The translations under genes and the position numbers were made by a program. Under the pieces are notes generated by a model. The model was not told the DNA's origin, did not search any database, and saw only the letters and a program-made list of their open reading frames with translations. From Paenibacillus sedimenti (GTDB lineage Bacteria > Bacillota > Bacilli > Paenibacillales > NBRC-103111), in contig NZ_JACVVD010000009.1 of the NCBI RefSeq assembly GCF_014534655.1, forward strand, positions 124,001 through 188,000: a stretch of DNA of 64,000 nt, given 5' to 3'. Each line of letters opens with the position of its first letter. The stretch's first letter is position 1. Below are positions 9,574 through 18,459 of this stretch, in pieces.

Positions 9574-9874
9574 AATACTTTTCAAGTCTTAGATTCATAT
9601 CCAAATGTCCGCCATCATAAAGGTCTAAGCGCCAGTTATTGCATCGCATGATGCTTCCAGGCGGATATTCGAATTCGCATTCTTTGATGAACGAGAACCC
9701 CAGTTTTCGACAAATAGCGTTAGACACCGGGTGCCGGGCGAGGATCTGATCCTCAGTCTCCGGACCTCCAAGGTGTTCCATCATTTCCGGAGCATTCATA
9801 CGACGTAGTAATTCAAGGTCGCCTTCTGCCCAATGCTCAATCCGGACCTGTCGTGCATTCAATCGCTTAGACAT
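9572..9874 (-). pseudogene. GNAT acetyltransferase with a large internal deletion
   Basis: An open frame of about 100 codons from an ATG with GGAGTGAG upstream. The first 50 residues look like the start of a GNAT-family acetyltransferase (RLNARQVRIEHWAEGDLELL, then EHLGGPETEDQILARH). The next residues, PVSNAICRKLGFSFIKECEF, are the typical C-terminal strand and helix of the same fold. The middle of the family, including the acetyl-CoA-binding loop (Q/RxxGxG/A), is absent, so about 80-90 residues seem to be lost in frame. The product cannot bind acetyl-CoA in the usual way. The remnant keeps its start, ribosome site and terminator. A short functional variant is possible but unlikely. Confidence 0.75.
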
Positions 9875-9905
9875 CTTTCTCACTCCAAATCTTAAGGTCA
9901 CTTCT

Positions 9906-9951
9906 AAAAAAACGTCTCTATCGCAAACGACGCGAACAGAGACGTTTTCTT
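9906..9951 (-). terminator. Terminator after the FtsH-like gene
   Basis: AACGTCTCT and AGAGACGTT pair around a GC-rich loop. A TTTTTTT run follows on the minus strand and a short T-run on the plus strand. It separates the AAA protease gene from the GNAT remnant. Confidence 0.75.
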
Positions 9952-9960
9952 TGGTCAACA

Positions 9961-11700
9961 TTATTCTTCATCCTTCATAGAATGGTCTTCATCATCATCA
10001 TCAGCCGACTCCGCAGAAGCCGTCTCGGCTATCGTATCACGTGACGCCCCTTGACTGATCCTTGGCGGCTCCGGCCGGCTGCGGCCATATAACCGTAAAT
10101 AGATTTGCTCGATCTCTTCGCCGGTCAAATCGCCCTGTTTCAGCAATTCTTCCGCTATGGCGTGAACAAATTCGGCATATTCCAGTACCAGCTTCTTCAC
10201 ATTGACCATCTGGTCCTTCAGCAGCTCATTGATCTTTGGACGGAGTGCCCTCAGCGCACCGTCCCGAGAGCCTACAGAAAGCCAACTGAACAGCTCATCG
10301 CCCATACCGACCATTCCTAGGTAGGCACCTGCTAAATCGGTGGCTTGCTGCAGGTCGGAGGTGACACCGTTTAATTTTTTACCTAAAAATTCTTCTTCCA
10401 CCGCCCTTGCAGCGAGGCAGACTTGGATCTCGGCCAAAATCTCACTGTCACTCCGGTTATACCGCTCTTGCGTCGGCTTGGTAGCAGCAAGACCTAGCGC
10501 ACCGCCCCGGCGGATGATCGTAACCTTCCATACCCTTTCGTGCGGCTTCAGCAGGAACTGGGCCACCGCATGACCCGCCTCATGGTAGGCGACATTCCGC
10601 TTCTCGTCATCTCTCATGGAACGGAGCGGCTGCTTAAGTCCCCACTCATAGGTCTCCATCGCGGCTCTGAAGTCCTCGTAGCCGGCGACTTGAGCCCCCC
10701 GCTGATGGGCAATCACGACCGATTCGTTGACGATGTGCTTGATCTGCGCCGGGCTGTATCCGAACGTATCAAGCGCCGCCCGTTCAGGGGTAAGTGAAGC
10801 GTCCTTTTTCACCTTTTGCAGGTAGTATTGGAAGACATCGACCCTTCCATCGTAATCGGGGGTATCCACCCAGAGCTGCCTGTCGAAGCGGCCGGGCCTG
10901 AGCAGTGCGGGATCGAGAACATCAGGTAAGTTCGTCGCTGCAACGGTCAGCACCGCCGGGCGTTCCGCCTTTTTGCGGCGCAACCCGAGTGAACGGAGAA
11001 ACCTGGCAAACCAAGAGCCGTCGATGTTCGGCGGGTCCATCTGCAAAAGCAGCTCGTTGAGCAAGCCGCTCCCGCCGCCCATTCCAAACATCATACCTCC
11101 TGCTCCTCCGGATTGGCGCCTCATACCGATGGCATCGATCTCATCGATGAAGATGATGCATGCGCCGTAAACTTTGGCAAGCTTTCGGGCCTTCTTATAG
11201 AGGCCCATCACCTTCAGGTTGCCGACGCCAAAGAACATGTTCTGAAAGCTAGGCGCCGAGGCATAGGCAAAGGGAACCTGAGCTTCGTTCGCGATCACCT
11301 GGGCCAAATAAGACTTACCGGTCCCTGGAGGCCCACAGAGCAGGAACCCCCTGATGGCCTCGCCTCCCATTTCCTTGAACTCCTTGACTCCCTTGAGCAG
11401 AGTGACGATCCGCTTCGCATTCTCAACAATTTCGGGGTTTCCCCGGTAATCGTCCCAGCTGGCGCCCGTCTCTCCGGGTAGAATCCAGTAAGTCCGGCCT
11501 CTGGCAAGAAACCAAAAAAGAGCTACAAACTGGATAATAACGAACATGATAGCGAAGAGCAGTTGCATCATAATGCTGAGAATACTCAACGCGATCCCCC
11601 ACGCTGTCGGCCCTCCTGCCCACAACAGCACACCAATGATGACGAGGGCTGCGAGCCACAGAAGAAACTTACGCCACTTGATCCACCTGTATCTCCTCAT
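9961..11700 (-). CDS. FtsH-like membrane AAA+ metalloprotease
   Basis: About 579 residues from the ATG at 11700 (GGAAG upstream; a TTG/ATG extension to 11760 has no better site). Two hydrophobic segments at about 12-30 and 40-65 anchor it, with almost no periplasmic domain. The AAA domain has Walker A GPPGTGKS (123-130), Walker B IIFIDEIDAIG (182-192) and the second region of homology with LRPGRFDRQ near 267-275. The M41 protease has the zinc motif HEAGH at 373-377 and a third ligand Asp in SDLQQAT near 449. An insertion rich in Gly and Met follows Walker B. The C-terminus is acidic. It differs from housekeeping FtsH in its very short extracellular loop and its lone position beside sugar genes, so it is probably an accessory paralogue. 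The substrate is unknown. Confidence 0.9.
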   Translation of the reverse strand: MRRYRWIKWRKFLLWLAALVIIGVLLWAGGPTAWGIALSILSIMMQLLFAIMFVIIQFVALFWFLARGRTYWILPGETGASWDDYRGNPEIVENAKRIVTLLKGVKEFKEMGGEAIRGFLLCGPPGTGKSYLAQVIANEAQVPFAYASAPSFQNMFFGVGNLKVMGLYKKARKLAKVYGACIIFIDEIDAIGMRRQSGGAGGMMFGMGGGSGLLNELLLQMDPPNIDGSWFARFLRSLGLRRKKAERPAVLTVAATNLPDVLDPALLRPGRFDRQLWVDTPDYDGRVDVFQYYLQKVKKDASLTPERAALDTFGYSPAQIKHIVNESVVIAHQRGAQVAGYEDFRAAMETYEWGLKQPLRSMRDDEKRNVAYHEAGHAVAQFLLKPHERVWKVTIIRRGGALGLAATKPTQERYNRSDSEILAEIQVCLAARAVEEEFLGKKLNGVTSDLQQATDLAGAYLGMVGMGDELFSWLSVGSRDGALRALRPKINELLKDQMVNVKKLVLEYAEFVHAIAEELLKQGDLTGEEIEQIYLRLYGRSRPEPPRISQGASRDTIAETASAESADDDDEDHSMKDEE

Positions 11701-11880
11701 GGCTACACTTCCTTTATTGACAGTTTCGATAATTCTATTATTCAAAAATAAAGTCGTCAATAAATTTTTATCAGTATTTTCAAAAAACTATTACTACTTA
11801 TTGGATATATAATCATTTTAGTTGGCGGGCACTTAATTAAAGCAGATTTCTGTCGAGTTTGCCAAAGCCAGTACTGCCAA

Positions 11881-13710
11881 TCAGCTTGCCTGTTCCTCTA
11901 AAGGTGACGCGCACTGTTCTAGCGGCAGCAGGAGCGTGATCCGGGTGCCTGCGCTGCCGCCGCTCTCGAAGCGAAACTCTGATTCTTTGCCGTAATACAT
12001 TTTCATACGGGTAATTACATTACGCAGGCCAAATAAGTCCCTTCCCTTTTTCCGGTCCGTTGAAGTGCCTTCCGTCGCCAGCCGTGACGCTTCCTCAAGT
12101 TCGCTGCGGATATAAGCGAGCCTTTCATTGTCCACCCCTGCTCCGTTGTCGCAAACTTCGAGCACAAGCCGGTTACCGGCCAAATAAGCGGCAATGAAAA
12201 GCTCCCCGCCACGGCTTTGCTTTTCCAGGCCATGAAGTACGGCATTTTCCACAAGCGGCTGTAAAAGGAGCTTCAGCACATGGTACGGCTTGCTTTCCTC
12301 GGCAATATCGTACCGAACGCTAAAATGATCCAAAAACCGCAGCTGCTGCACTTTAATATAATATTTCAAATGCTCGATCGTATCCCCGACCGAAAACGTC
12401 TCATTCCCCTTGTTCAGGCTAAGCCGGAAAAACCTCGACAGATTGAGCACCATTTCACTGATTTCGTCCGCCTCGTAGTTTTTGGCTGTCCAATAGATGG
12501 AATCCAGTGTGTTATAGAGGAAATGAGGGTTAATTTGCGACTGCAAAAATTTAAGTTCCATTTTGGACAATAAAAGCTGTTTCTCATAGTGGTCACGAAT
12601 AAGAATCTTCTGGTTTTCGGCCATCCGGTTGAACGATTCGATGACGTAGCCCAGTTCGTCGACACGCGTATCTGCCAGTTGGATGGAGAAATTACCGGTG
12701 CGGAGCTGCTTCATCCCATATGCCAGCTTTCTCAAGGGGGCTGATATCCCCTTATAGACGATCCAGGACATCCAGACCGCCAGCATGAGGCTGACGGTAA
12801 TAATCCCATAAGTGAACACCTTTAAGGAGTCGGTATGGCTGCGGATCTCCTGCAGCGGTTGCTCCATCATGAGCGACCACCCGGAATATGTCGACTTCAC
12901 GCTGATCGTAACCATTTCTACGCTGGTTTCCGGCGACTTGCGGATCGTTTTAACCGCCTCTCTTTTGCCCCAAACAAGCGAATTTACGCTCGCTCCCGTA
13001 CTGGTGATCGGGTTTCCGTCACTACCGAAAAGATAGATGTTCGCATTTTTAGAAGGAAGCAGCGGTTTCGCCAGCTCGATGAGGGCGCTTTTTTTGACGG
13101 AAAGCACTAGTAAGTTCGGGTTGATTATCGTCCTGTTATAGGGGTCCATCGTCCTTATCAGGTGAACGCTGTCCGCATCAAAGTACGATTCGCCTGCCTG
13201 AGGCGTAAAAAAAACAGTACCCCCGCCCGCATCCATTAAACGCTGGTACCATTCCTGCTTCTCCGCGCCTTCGGGCAGCTTACGTCCGCCGAGCTTAGTG
13301 GAAATGACGGTACGCGACGGCATATGGATGATGGAAATTTGGTCCACCATCAGATTGACCGTCGATATGTTCGTGATCTGATCCATGACCTGCGCGAAGT
13401 GAACAAACGACTGCTTAGCAGGCTCCTGCCCAACGGACTGCAGCTTGGCGTTAACGTTCATATCGAAAGCGATCAATGAGGAAAGCTGTTCGATGTTCTG
13501 CAGCGTCAGGTCGATGTAATCAGCCATCGTATGGAGGGCTCCTTGCGTACGTTCCCCCGTTTGCTGTTCCAAAACCGTCTGCGATTTAGCGATGGCAAAA
13601 AGGCTAAGGCCGGCAAGCGGAAGCAGGATCAACAAAAAATACCATGTCAAGCGAACCTGGATATATCCGGCCAGCAATTTACGCACCTTGGGCAGGAATT
13701 CTTTTATCAT
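11881..13710 (-). CDS. Sensor histidine kinase, YesM type, without adjacent response regulator
   Basis: 609 residues from the ATG at 13710, preceded by GGAGGG. Membrane segment at about 22-40, extracellular sensor of about 240 residues, second membrane segment near 290-310, HAMP domain, then the His-kinase domain with 'QINPHFLYNTLDSIYW' near residue 394. ATPase motifs: LVENAVLHGL and DNGAGVDNERL. It starts 39 bases after the stop of a sugar-binding lipoprotein gene, so the two are in one operon, and the lipoprotein may present ligand to the kinase. Its response regulator is not next to it. The orphan regulator at 27808-29406 or a lost one (see 22813-22911) are candidates. Confidence 0.93.
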   Translation of the reverse strand: MIKEFLPKVRKLLAGYIQVRLTWYFLLILLPLAGLSLFAIAKSQTVLEQQTGERTQGALHTMADYIDLTLQNIEQLSSLIAFDMNVNAKLQSVGQEPAKQSFVHFAQVMDQITNISTVNLMVDQISIIHMPSRTVISTKLGGRKLPEGAEKQEWYQRLMDAGGGTVFFTPQAGESYFDADSVHLIRTMDPYNRTIINPNLLVLSVKKSALIELAKPLLPSKNANIYLFGSDGNPITSTGASVNSLVWGKREAVKTIRKSPETSVEMVTISVKSTYSGWSLMMEQPLQEIRSHTDSLKVFTYGIITVSLMLAVWMSWIVYKGISAPLRKLAYGMKQLRTGNFSIQLADTRVDELGYVIESFNRMAENQKILIRDHYEKQLLLSKMELKFLQSQINPHFLYNTLDSIYWTAKNYEADEISEMVLNLSRFFRLSLNKGNETFSVGDTIEHLKYYIKVQQLRFLDHFSVRYDIAEESKPYHVLKLLLQPLVENAVLHGLEKQSRGGELFIAAYLAGNRLVLEVCDNGAGVDNERLAYIRSELEEASRLATEGTSTDRKKGRDLFGLRNVITRMKMYYGKESEFRFESGGSAGTRITLLLPLEQCASPLEEQAS

Positions 13711-13749
13711 AATCGATGGTCCCTCCATTCGTACCCTATCGCTTTTCGG

Positions 13750-15252
13750 CTACTTACGGGTTTCCCGCCACCATTCATTCACTTCACCGGTTATTTCATC
13801 GCCGCCGGAATCCTTCCATTTCTTTACGAATGAATCAAACTCCTCGATGGGGCTTACCCCCGCGACAATCCGGGTAAATGTTTCTTCCTGAAGCTTGGAC
13901 AGCTTGACTTGATGCTTGCCCATTGCGGCTGTCGGAGGCCCGTTAAACCGATTCTCCATCAAGTTGCTTTCGATTAGCTGCAGGTTCTCGTATAGACGGA
14001 ACTGTTCGCCTAGCCCCACCAACCGATCCCGGGTCATGTTCCGCTCCACGGTATCGGCCAGCGACCCGTAAATCCCCCTATATCCGTGCTTGATATGTTC
14101 TTCCAACCGGATGGTAAGTTTTCCGCCCGATCGGATCCACACTTCATTTTCAAAACCGAGCTTCAGGTCTTGTTGACCGGGCCCTGCGATAAAATCAAGA
14201 AATTTGACGACGGCCGCCGCATTCTGGCTCTTTAAGGGCACGACATTGTACGAACGGACTTTGGAAGTACTGTAGACCCCGTGTTTGCTGCTTGGGCCTA
14301 TTGGGAAATTAAGCGGGATCCACACCGCATTCGGATCGTTTTTACGGTTCGCCGCAATATGGGTACGCGTGTCGGACCAAGCTGCAGAGTAAAGGCCGAC
14401 ACGACCGTCCGCAATCTTTTCGCCAAGCACGTCAATTTTATTGAGGGGGAATTCCGGATCCAGTATATCCCGGTCGTACAAGCTGCGCAAGTAGACAAGT
14501 GCTGCTTTCATCTCCGGGAGGATGCCGGAATACATCAGCTTACCGTCACGCTCATACCAAGCGTTCATTTGCGTGCCGAAGGCTCCGAGAAAAGGCGACG
14601 TTCTCCCGAGACGTTCCATGATCGAGAGGCCGTAGGTATCCTTCCTTCCGTTTCCGTCCGGGTCCCTTTCCGCAAAAGCCCTCATCACCTCCGTATACTC
14701 CTCAATGGTTCGGGGCGGTCCAAGTCCGAGCTTGTCCAGCCAGTCTTTTCGGGCGTAAATGATCTCCGTTCCATTGACCTCGTTCAAACTTGGAATGGCG
14801 TAGATGTTACCGTCGACCGTCACGTTATCCCAGGCTTCTTTCGGAATTTTGGCTCTCAGGTTGGCTCCGTACTCTTCGATGTATCCGTTAAGAGGCGTAA
14901 GCGCCTTTTGGTTCACATAGTTCATAAACCAGGACGGGCTGCTCGTGTTAAGCAGGTCGGGAGGCTCCCCCGACGTCATAATGACATTCAGCTTTTCATC
15001 GTACCCGTTCAGCGGAGGGAGAGTCACGTTTACCTGAACGCCGGTGTTTTTCTCGATATAGTTCAGGTACGGGTTGTTGTTCTCATCCATATTTTCCGGA
15101 AAGCCCATGCCCAGACTATTCACCACGATGCGGATTGCCTCATTTTTAGCAGCTGAAGAATCCACTTCTATATTCTTTTCCCCTGCGGGGAGGCTGCAGC
15201 CGGCGGCCGTGAAGCATACGAGCAAGGCGAAAGCAGTCTTTCTTTTTAACAT
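13750..15252 (-). CDS. LplA-type extracellular solute-binding lipoprotein
   Basis: 500 residues. The signal peptide has a lipobox TAAGC at about residues 15-19. The mature protein has the LplA-family pattern: 'ENMDENNNPYLNYIEKNTGV', then 'MTSGEPPDLLNTSSPSW', then the EWNR-like C-terminal 'WKDSGGDEITGEVNEWW'. Usual family length is about 500-550. No permease gene is in the same operon. It lies between an SGNH hydrolase gene (34 bases upstream) and the YesM-type kinase gene. It could feed the permeases at 25770-27632 or serve mainly as a ligand sensor for the kinase; the second is inference. Confidence 0.92.
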   Translation of the reverse strand: MLKRKTAFALLVCFTAAGCSLPAGEKNIEVDSSAAKNEAIRIVVNSLGMGFPENMDENNNPYLNYIEKNTGVQVNVTLPPLNGYDEKLNVIMTSGEPPDLLNTSSPSWFMNYVNQKALTPLNGYIEEYGANLRAKIPKEAWDNVTVDGNIYAIPSLNEVNGTEIIYARKDWLDKLGLGPPRTIEEYTEVMRAFAERDPDGNGRKDTYGLSIMERLGRTSPFLGAFGTQMNAWYERDGKLMYSGILPEMKAALVYLRSLYDRDILDPEFPLNKIDVLGEKIADGRVGLYSAAWSDTRTHIAANRKNDPNAVWIPLNFPIGPSSKHGVYSTSKVRSYNVVPLKSQNAAAVVKFLDFIAGPGQQDLKLGFENEVWIRSGGKLTIRLEEHIKHGYRGIYGSLADTVERNMTRDRLVGLGEQFRLYENLQLIESNLMENRFNGPPTAAMGKHQVKLSKLQEETFTRIVAGVSPIEEFDSFVKKWKDSGGDEITGEVNEWWRETRK

Positions 15253-15286
15253 ACATCCACCATCCCGGATAAAATGATTTTGGCAT

Positions 15287-16390
15287 TCAACTGGACAAAA
15301 TTTGTTTCAGAACCGGCGTCAGCCCATCAGCCATACGCAAAAAGCCCAGGTCGGTCGGGTGCGAGCCGTCAACCGTACATTCGAATGCATCTTCACCCAG
15401 CAGTTTAGAGCCGTCGCAAAAAAAGATGTTATCATCGCCTAGTTCGCGCCGCTGATCTACAGTCTGGATCTGGATTTGTTTGCGGTCGGCCCGGTCCTGC
15501 GCCATTTGCGCATCAAATTTTTCTTTGGCATGCGTGATGCGGGAGATCACAAGAATCGGTATCAGAGGATGTTTTTCCCGGTAGATGGAGATGAAATCGG
15601 GCAGCGTTGCCCTCAGCAGTTCCGTGGAAACGCAATTTGCCTCATAGTCGAGAACCAGGCACGCCGGGTCCGGGATTCCAGCAAGAATATGAGCAAGCTC
15701 CGGTTCTCCTTTGCCGTTGCCGGAAAAGCCCAGATTGAGAAACTCCATATGGATGCGGCGTGAGAGTATGTTCGTGTAGCACATGCCTGGACGGGAAGCA
15801 CAGCCACCTTGGGTGATAGAGGTGCCGTAGACGACAATTTTTTTACTGCTTTCATAAGCTGGCGGAGGGGCTATATGCGCTCCCCGATCCAAGCCGATCA
15901 TCACTTCCTCTACACCCTGGTAGAGAGGGAAGTTCAGTGTAATAATCCGGTATTCACTTTCCATATTCGCAAAAATAACGCTTTCATATTCAGTTAGTTT
16001 GTGATCGTAAATGGTTGTGTCGTAATAAACCTGTTCTCCCGGCCCCCCGATATAGCAGTCAAACCCGCACTGCCCAGTAGCAGGCATATGGTACATGTTG
16101 GCAGCCCCCGACAATTTCACTTTAATGGACAGCGAAGCGCTATCCGTTGCAAAGCGGATTTGCCCGCCAGCCGTGCAGTCTGCCAATTTGTCGACCGCAT
16201 CCGGGACCATCCAGCCCGGCTTTGCCGGGAGCCGGCGGTAACGCCCTTCTTCTTGCAGCCAGCCGAAACCTGCAACATGGAACGGCTGCCCGAGCGGTGT
16301 AAACCAAATGAAATCACTGTCGCCGGATTGTTGAATCCGCATATTCGCGTCCAATTGAATAGCGTTAACAGGATGTTGTTTATTCGTCAC
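15287..16390 (-). CDS. SGNH/GDSL-family esterase (hydrolase)
   Basis: 367 residues from a GTG with GGAGG seven bases upstream. An N-terminal beta-sandwich-like part (1-175) precedes the SGNH domain. Block I is 'VVYGTSITQGG' with the nucleophile Ser near residue 193, block II Gly is in NLGFSGNGKGE, and the Asp/His pair is in DGSHPTDLG near 340. This two-domain layout matches GDSL-like carbohydrate esterases that remove acyl groups from glycans. There is no signal peptide, so it should act in the cytosol. It is the first gene of the SGNH-LplA-kinase operon, divergent from the FAD oxidoreductase operon. Confidence 0.88.
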   Translation of the reverse strand: MTNKQHPVNAIQLDANMRIQQSGDSDFIWFTPLGQPFHVAGFGWLQEEGRYRRLPAKPGWMVPDAVDKLADCTAGGQIRFATDSASLSIKVKLSGAANMYHMPATGQCGFDCYIGGPGEQVYYDTTIYDHKLTEYESVIFANMESEYRIITLNFPLYQGVEEVMIGLDRGAHIAPPPAYESSKKIVVYGTSITQGGCASRPGMCYTNILSRRIHMEFLNLGFSGNGKGEPELAHILAGIPDPACLVLDYEANCVSTELLRATLPDFISIYREKHPLIPILVISRITHAKEKFDAQMAQDRADRKQIQIQTVDQRRELGDDNIFFCDGSKLLGEDAFECTVDGSHPTDLGFLRMADGLTPVLKQILSS

Positions 16391-16818
16391 GACATGCCCT
16401 CCTTCAGAGTCAATATCATAATTTAAAAGCTATAACATAAAGACTAAAAGTCACTGAAAAATCGGGTTAGTCACCTGTGATTTCATCCACCCTGTTTGTC
16501 CTGCGATTTTCGGATGATGATTTATTGCCTGAACTACTCGACTTACGCCCTTCATTCACATACAAACGAACCCTGTCCGGACAACGAACGAAGTTCGCTA
16601 TTAACGCACAAGTAGACGCAATTTTCATTGCGAAATTCACTCCTGCATTCACTTGCTTAATAACGATATTCTTCGCCCCTGGCACAAGCAATCCCTTTTT
16701 TCCCCACAGTCATTGGTTATTAAAGTACCAAAAGAAGTCATGGTCCTCCGCTGCGTCCACGTTACCGCTGTAATACAATGGGGATAGCCTGTAAAAACCC
16801 GCAGGTGATGAGGAAAAA
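16391..16818. other. Divergent intergenic region with inverted repeats
   Basis: It lies between the minus-strand SGNH operon and the plus-strand oxidoreductase operon, so it should hold both promoters. TACAAT near 16773 is a possible -10 for the plus operon. Short inverted repeats are present: CGAAC-GAA-GTTCG at 16585-16597 and CGCAA...TTGCG near 16617-16632. Frames here show no family and no good start, so I call no gene. Confidence 0.45.
16585..16597. repeat. Short inverted repeat, related to one at 23006-23020
   Basis: CGAAC-GAA-GTTCG followed by CTATTA. The 22.8-23.2 kb intergenic region carries GCGAAC-TTA-GTTCGC and a separate GTTCGCTATT. Both regions also share ACCCTGT nearby. This may be a dispersed intergenic element; two copies are too few to be sure. 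Confidence 0.35.
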
Positions 16819-18435
16819 ATGAAGGGGATGAATTCGTTGGCAGATAGGGAGCGCAAACGCAACTTACAAGAATACCATGCCGATATCGCTGTTATCGGCG
16901 GTGGAACCGGCGGCTGCGCCGCCGCACTTGCCGCCGCCAAATCGGGCAAGACGGTGATCATGACCGAGGAAACGGATTGGATCGGCGGACAGTTAACGAG
17001 CCAGGCCGTCCCGCCGGATGAACACCCGTGGATCGAGCAGTTCGGCTGTACCCGCACATACAGGCAATTCCGGGACAGTGTGCGTGATTATTACCGGCGC
17101 CATTTTCCATTAACCGCGGAGGCGCAGTCCCGATTTCATCTGAATCCCGGAAATGGCGGCGTTTCACGGTTGTGCCATGAACCGCGTGCTGCATTGGCTG
17201 TGTTACGGGATATGCTGGCTCCTTATGTTCACAGCGGGAGGCTGCGCATCCTTACCCGCCATCGTGCGGAATCGGCTTCCGTGGATGGCGATAACGTCCG
17301 CTCGGTTATGATACGCAATTTAATTACCGGAGAAATCTCGGAGCTATCGGCCGCCTACTTCCTTGATGCAACTGAATGCGGAGATGTCCTGCCGCTCGCA
17401 GGCGTGGAATATGTGACCGGAGCTGAGTCTGTGAGCCAGACCGGGGAGCCCCATGCCGTGGAAGGCGACCCTCTTCCGCAGGATATGCAGGGTTTTACTT
17501 ACTGTTTTGCAATGGATTATATCGAAGGAGAAAACCATACCATTGAGCGGCCGGAGCGTTATGACTTCTGGCGGCAATATAAAGCCGACTTTTGGCCCGA
17601 TCGGCTGCTGAGCTGGTCCGGCGTCCGGCCTTCTACGCTGGAGACTGTCAGTTACGAGCTTTTTGAAGGGACGGAAAAGTATTCCCTGTTCTACTATCGC
17701 CGCATCATCGACAGCAGCAATTTCCAAGGAGGCTTTTATCCCGGAAGCATTACGCTCGTCAACTGGCCGCAAAACGACTACTGGCTCGGTTCGGTAATCG
17801 ACGTATCCGCCGAGGAAAGAGAGCGAAACCTGTGGGATGCGAAGCAGCTCAGCCTCTCCCTGCTCTACTGGCTGCAGACGGAATCGCCCCGGCCTGACGG
17901 CGGTACAGGCTATCCCGGGCTTCGCTTGCGTAAAGACGTTGTCGGCACCGATGACGGGCTGGCCATGGCGCCATACATACGGGAATCACGCCGGATCAAA
18001 GCCGAGTTCACCGTATTGGAGCAGCATGTCAGCACCGCCTGCAGGCCAGATGGCAAAGCGGAAACATTCGACGACTCCGTAGGCATCGGCTGCTACCGGA
18101 TTGACCTGCATCCGAGCACGGGCAACCGTCATTATATCGATATTTCTTCCCTGCCGTTCCAGATTCCACTGGGCAGTCTGATTCCTATCCGGATGAACAA
18201 CCTGCTGCCGGCGTGCAAAAATCTGGGAGTCACACACATCACTAACGGCTGCTATCGGCTCCATCCGGTCGAGTGGAACATTGGCGAGGCAGCTGGTTTT
18301 CTGGCAAGCCGCTGTATAGACCGTGGGCTGTTACCCCGCGAGGTACGAAACAAAGAACCTGAGCTCCGCGACTTTCAGCGTATGCTGATGAGCTATGGGA
18401 TCGAAATCGCTTGGCCTGCCATTCATTCTGTATAA
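16819..18435 (+). CDS. FAD-dependent oxidoreductase (FAD_oxidored family)
   Basis: Up to 538 residues. The FAD-binding Rossmann motif is 'DIAVIGGGTGGCAAALAAAK' at about 21-40, followed by TEETDWIGGQLTSQ, which is typical of the PF12831 family. The C-terminal NNLLPACKNLGVTHITNGCYRLHP and EWNIGEAAG regions are the second FAD contact. There is no signal peptide. The ATG at 16819 has GATGAGG upstream; an ATG nine bases later and a TTG with GGGG upstream are alternatives. It is the first gene of an operon with a Gfo/Idh dehydrogenase and a secreted glycosidase-like protein. The substrate is unknown; a sugar or polyol is likely from the context. Confidence 0.9.
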   Translation: MKGMNSLADRERKRNLQEYHADIAVIGGGTGGCAAALAAAKSGKTVIMTEETDWIGGQLTSQAVPPDEHPWIEQFGCTRTYRQFRDSVRDYYRRHFPLTAEAQSRFHLNPGNGGVSRLCHEPRAALAVLRDMLAPYVHSGRLRILTRHRAESASVDGDNVRSVMIRNLITGEISELSAAYFLDATECGDVLPLAGVEYVTGAESVSQTGEPHAVEGDPLPQDMQGFTYCFAMDYIEGENHTIERPERYDFWRQYKADFWPDRLLSWSGVRPSTLETVSYELFEGTEKYSLFYYRRIIDSSNFQGGFYPGSITLVNWPQNDYWLGSVIDVSAEERERNLWDAKQLSLSLLYWLQTESPRPDGGTGYPGLRLRKDVVGTDDGLAMAPYIRESRRIKAEFTVLEQHVSTACRPDGKAETFDDSVGIGCYRIDLHPSTGNRHYIDISSLPFQIPLGSLIPIRMNNLLPACKNLGVTHITNGCYRLHPVEWNIGEAAGFLASRCIDRGLLPREVRNKEPELRDFQRMLMSYGIEIAWPAIHSV

Positions 18436-18459
18436 AATTCCCATAGATGAGGTGTAACC

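Noticed and set aside
14281..15156. A 291-codon plus-strand open frame opposite the LplA gene
   Set aside because: It lies wholly antisense to a clear binding-protein gene, has no family resemblance and a composition typical of a reverse-complement shadow.
16467..16691. A 74-codon minus-strand open frame in the divergent intergenic region
   Set aside because: No ribosome site, no family, and it lies upstream of the SGNH gene where promoters are expected.
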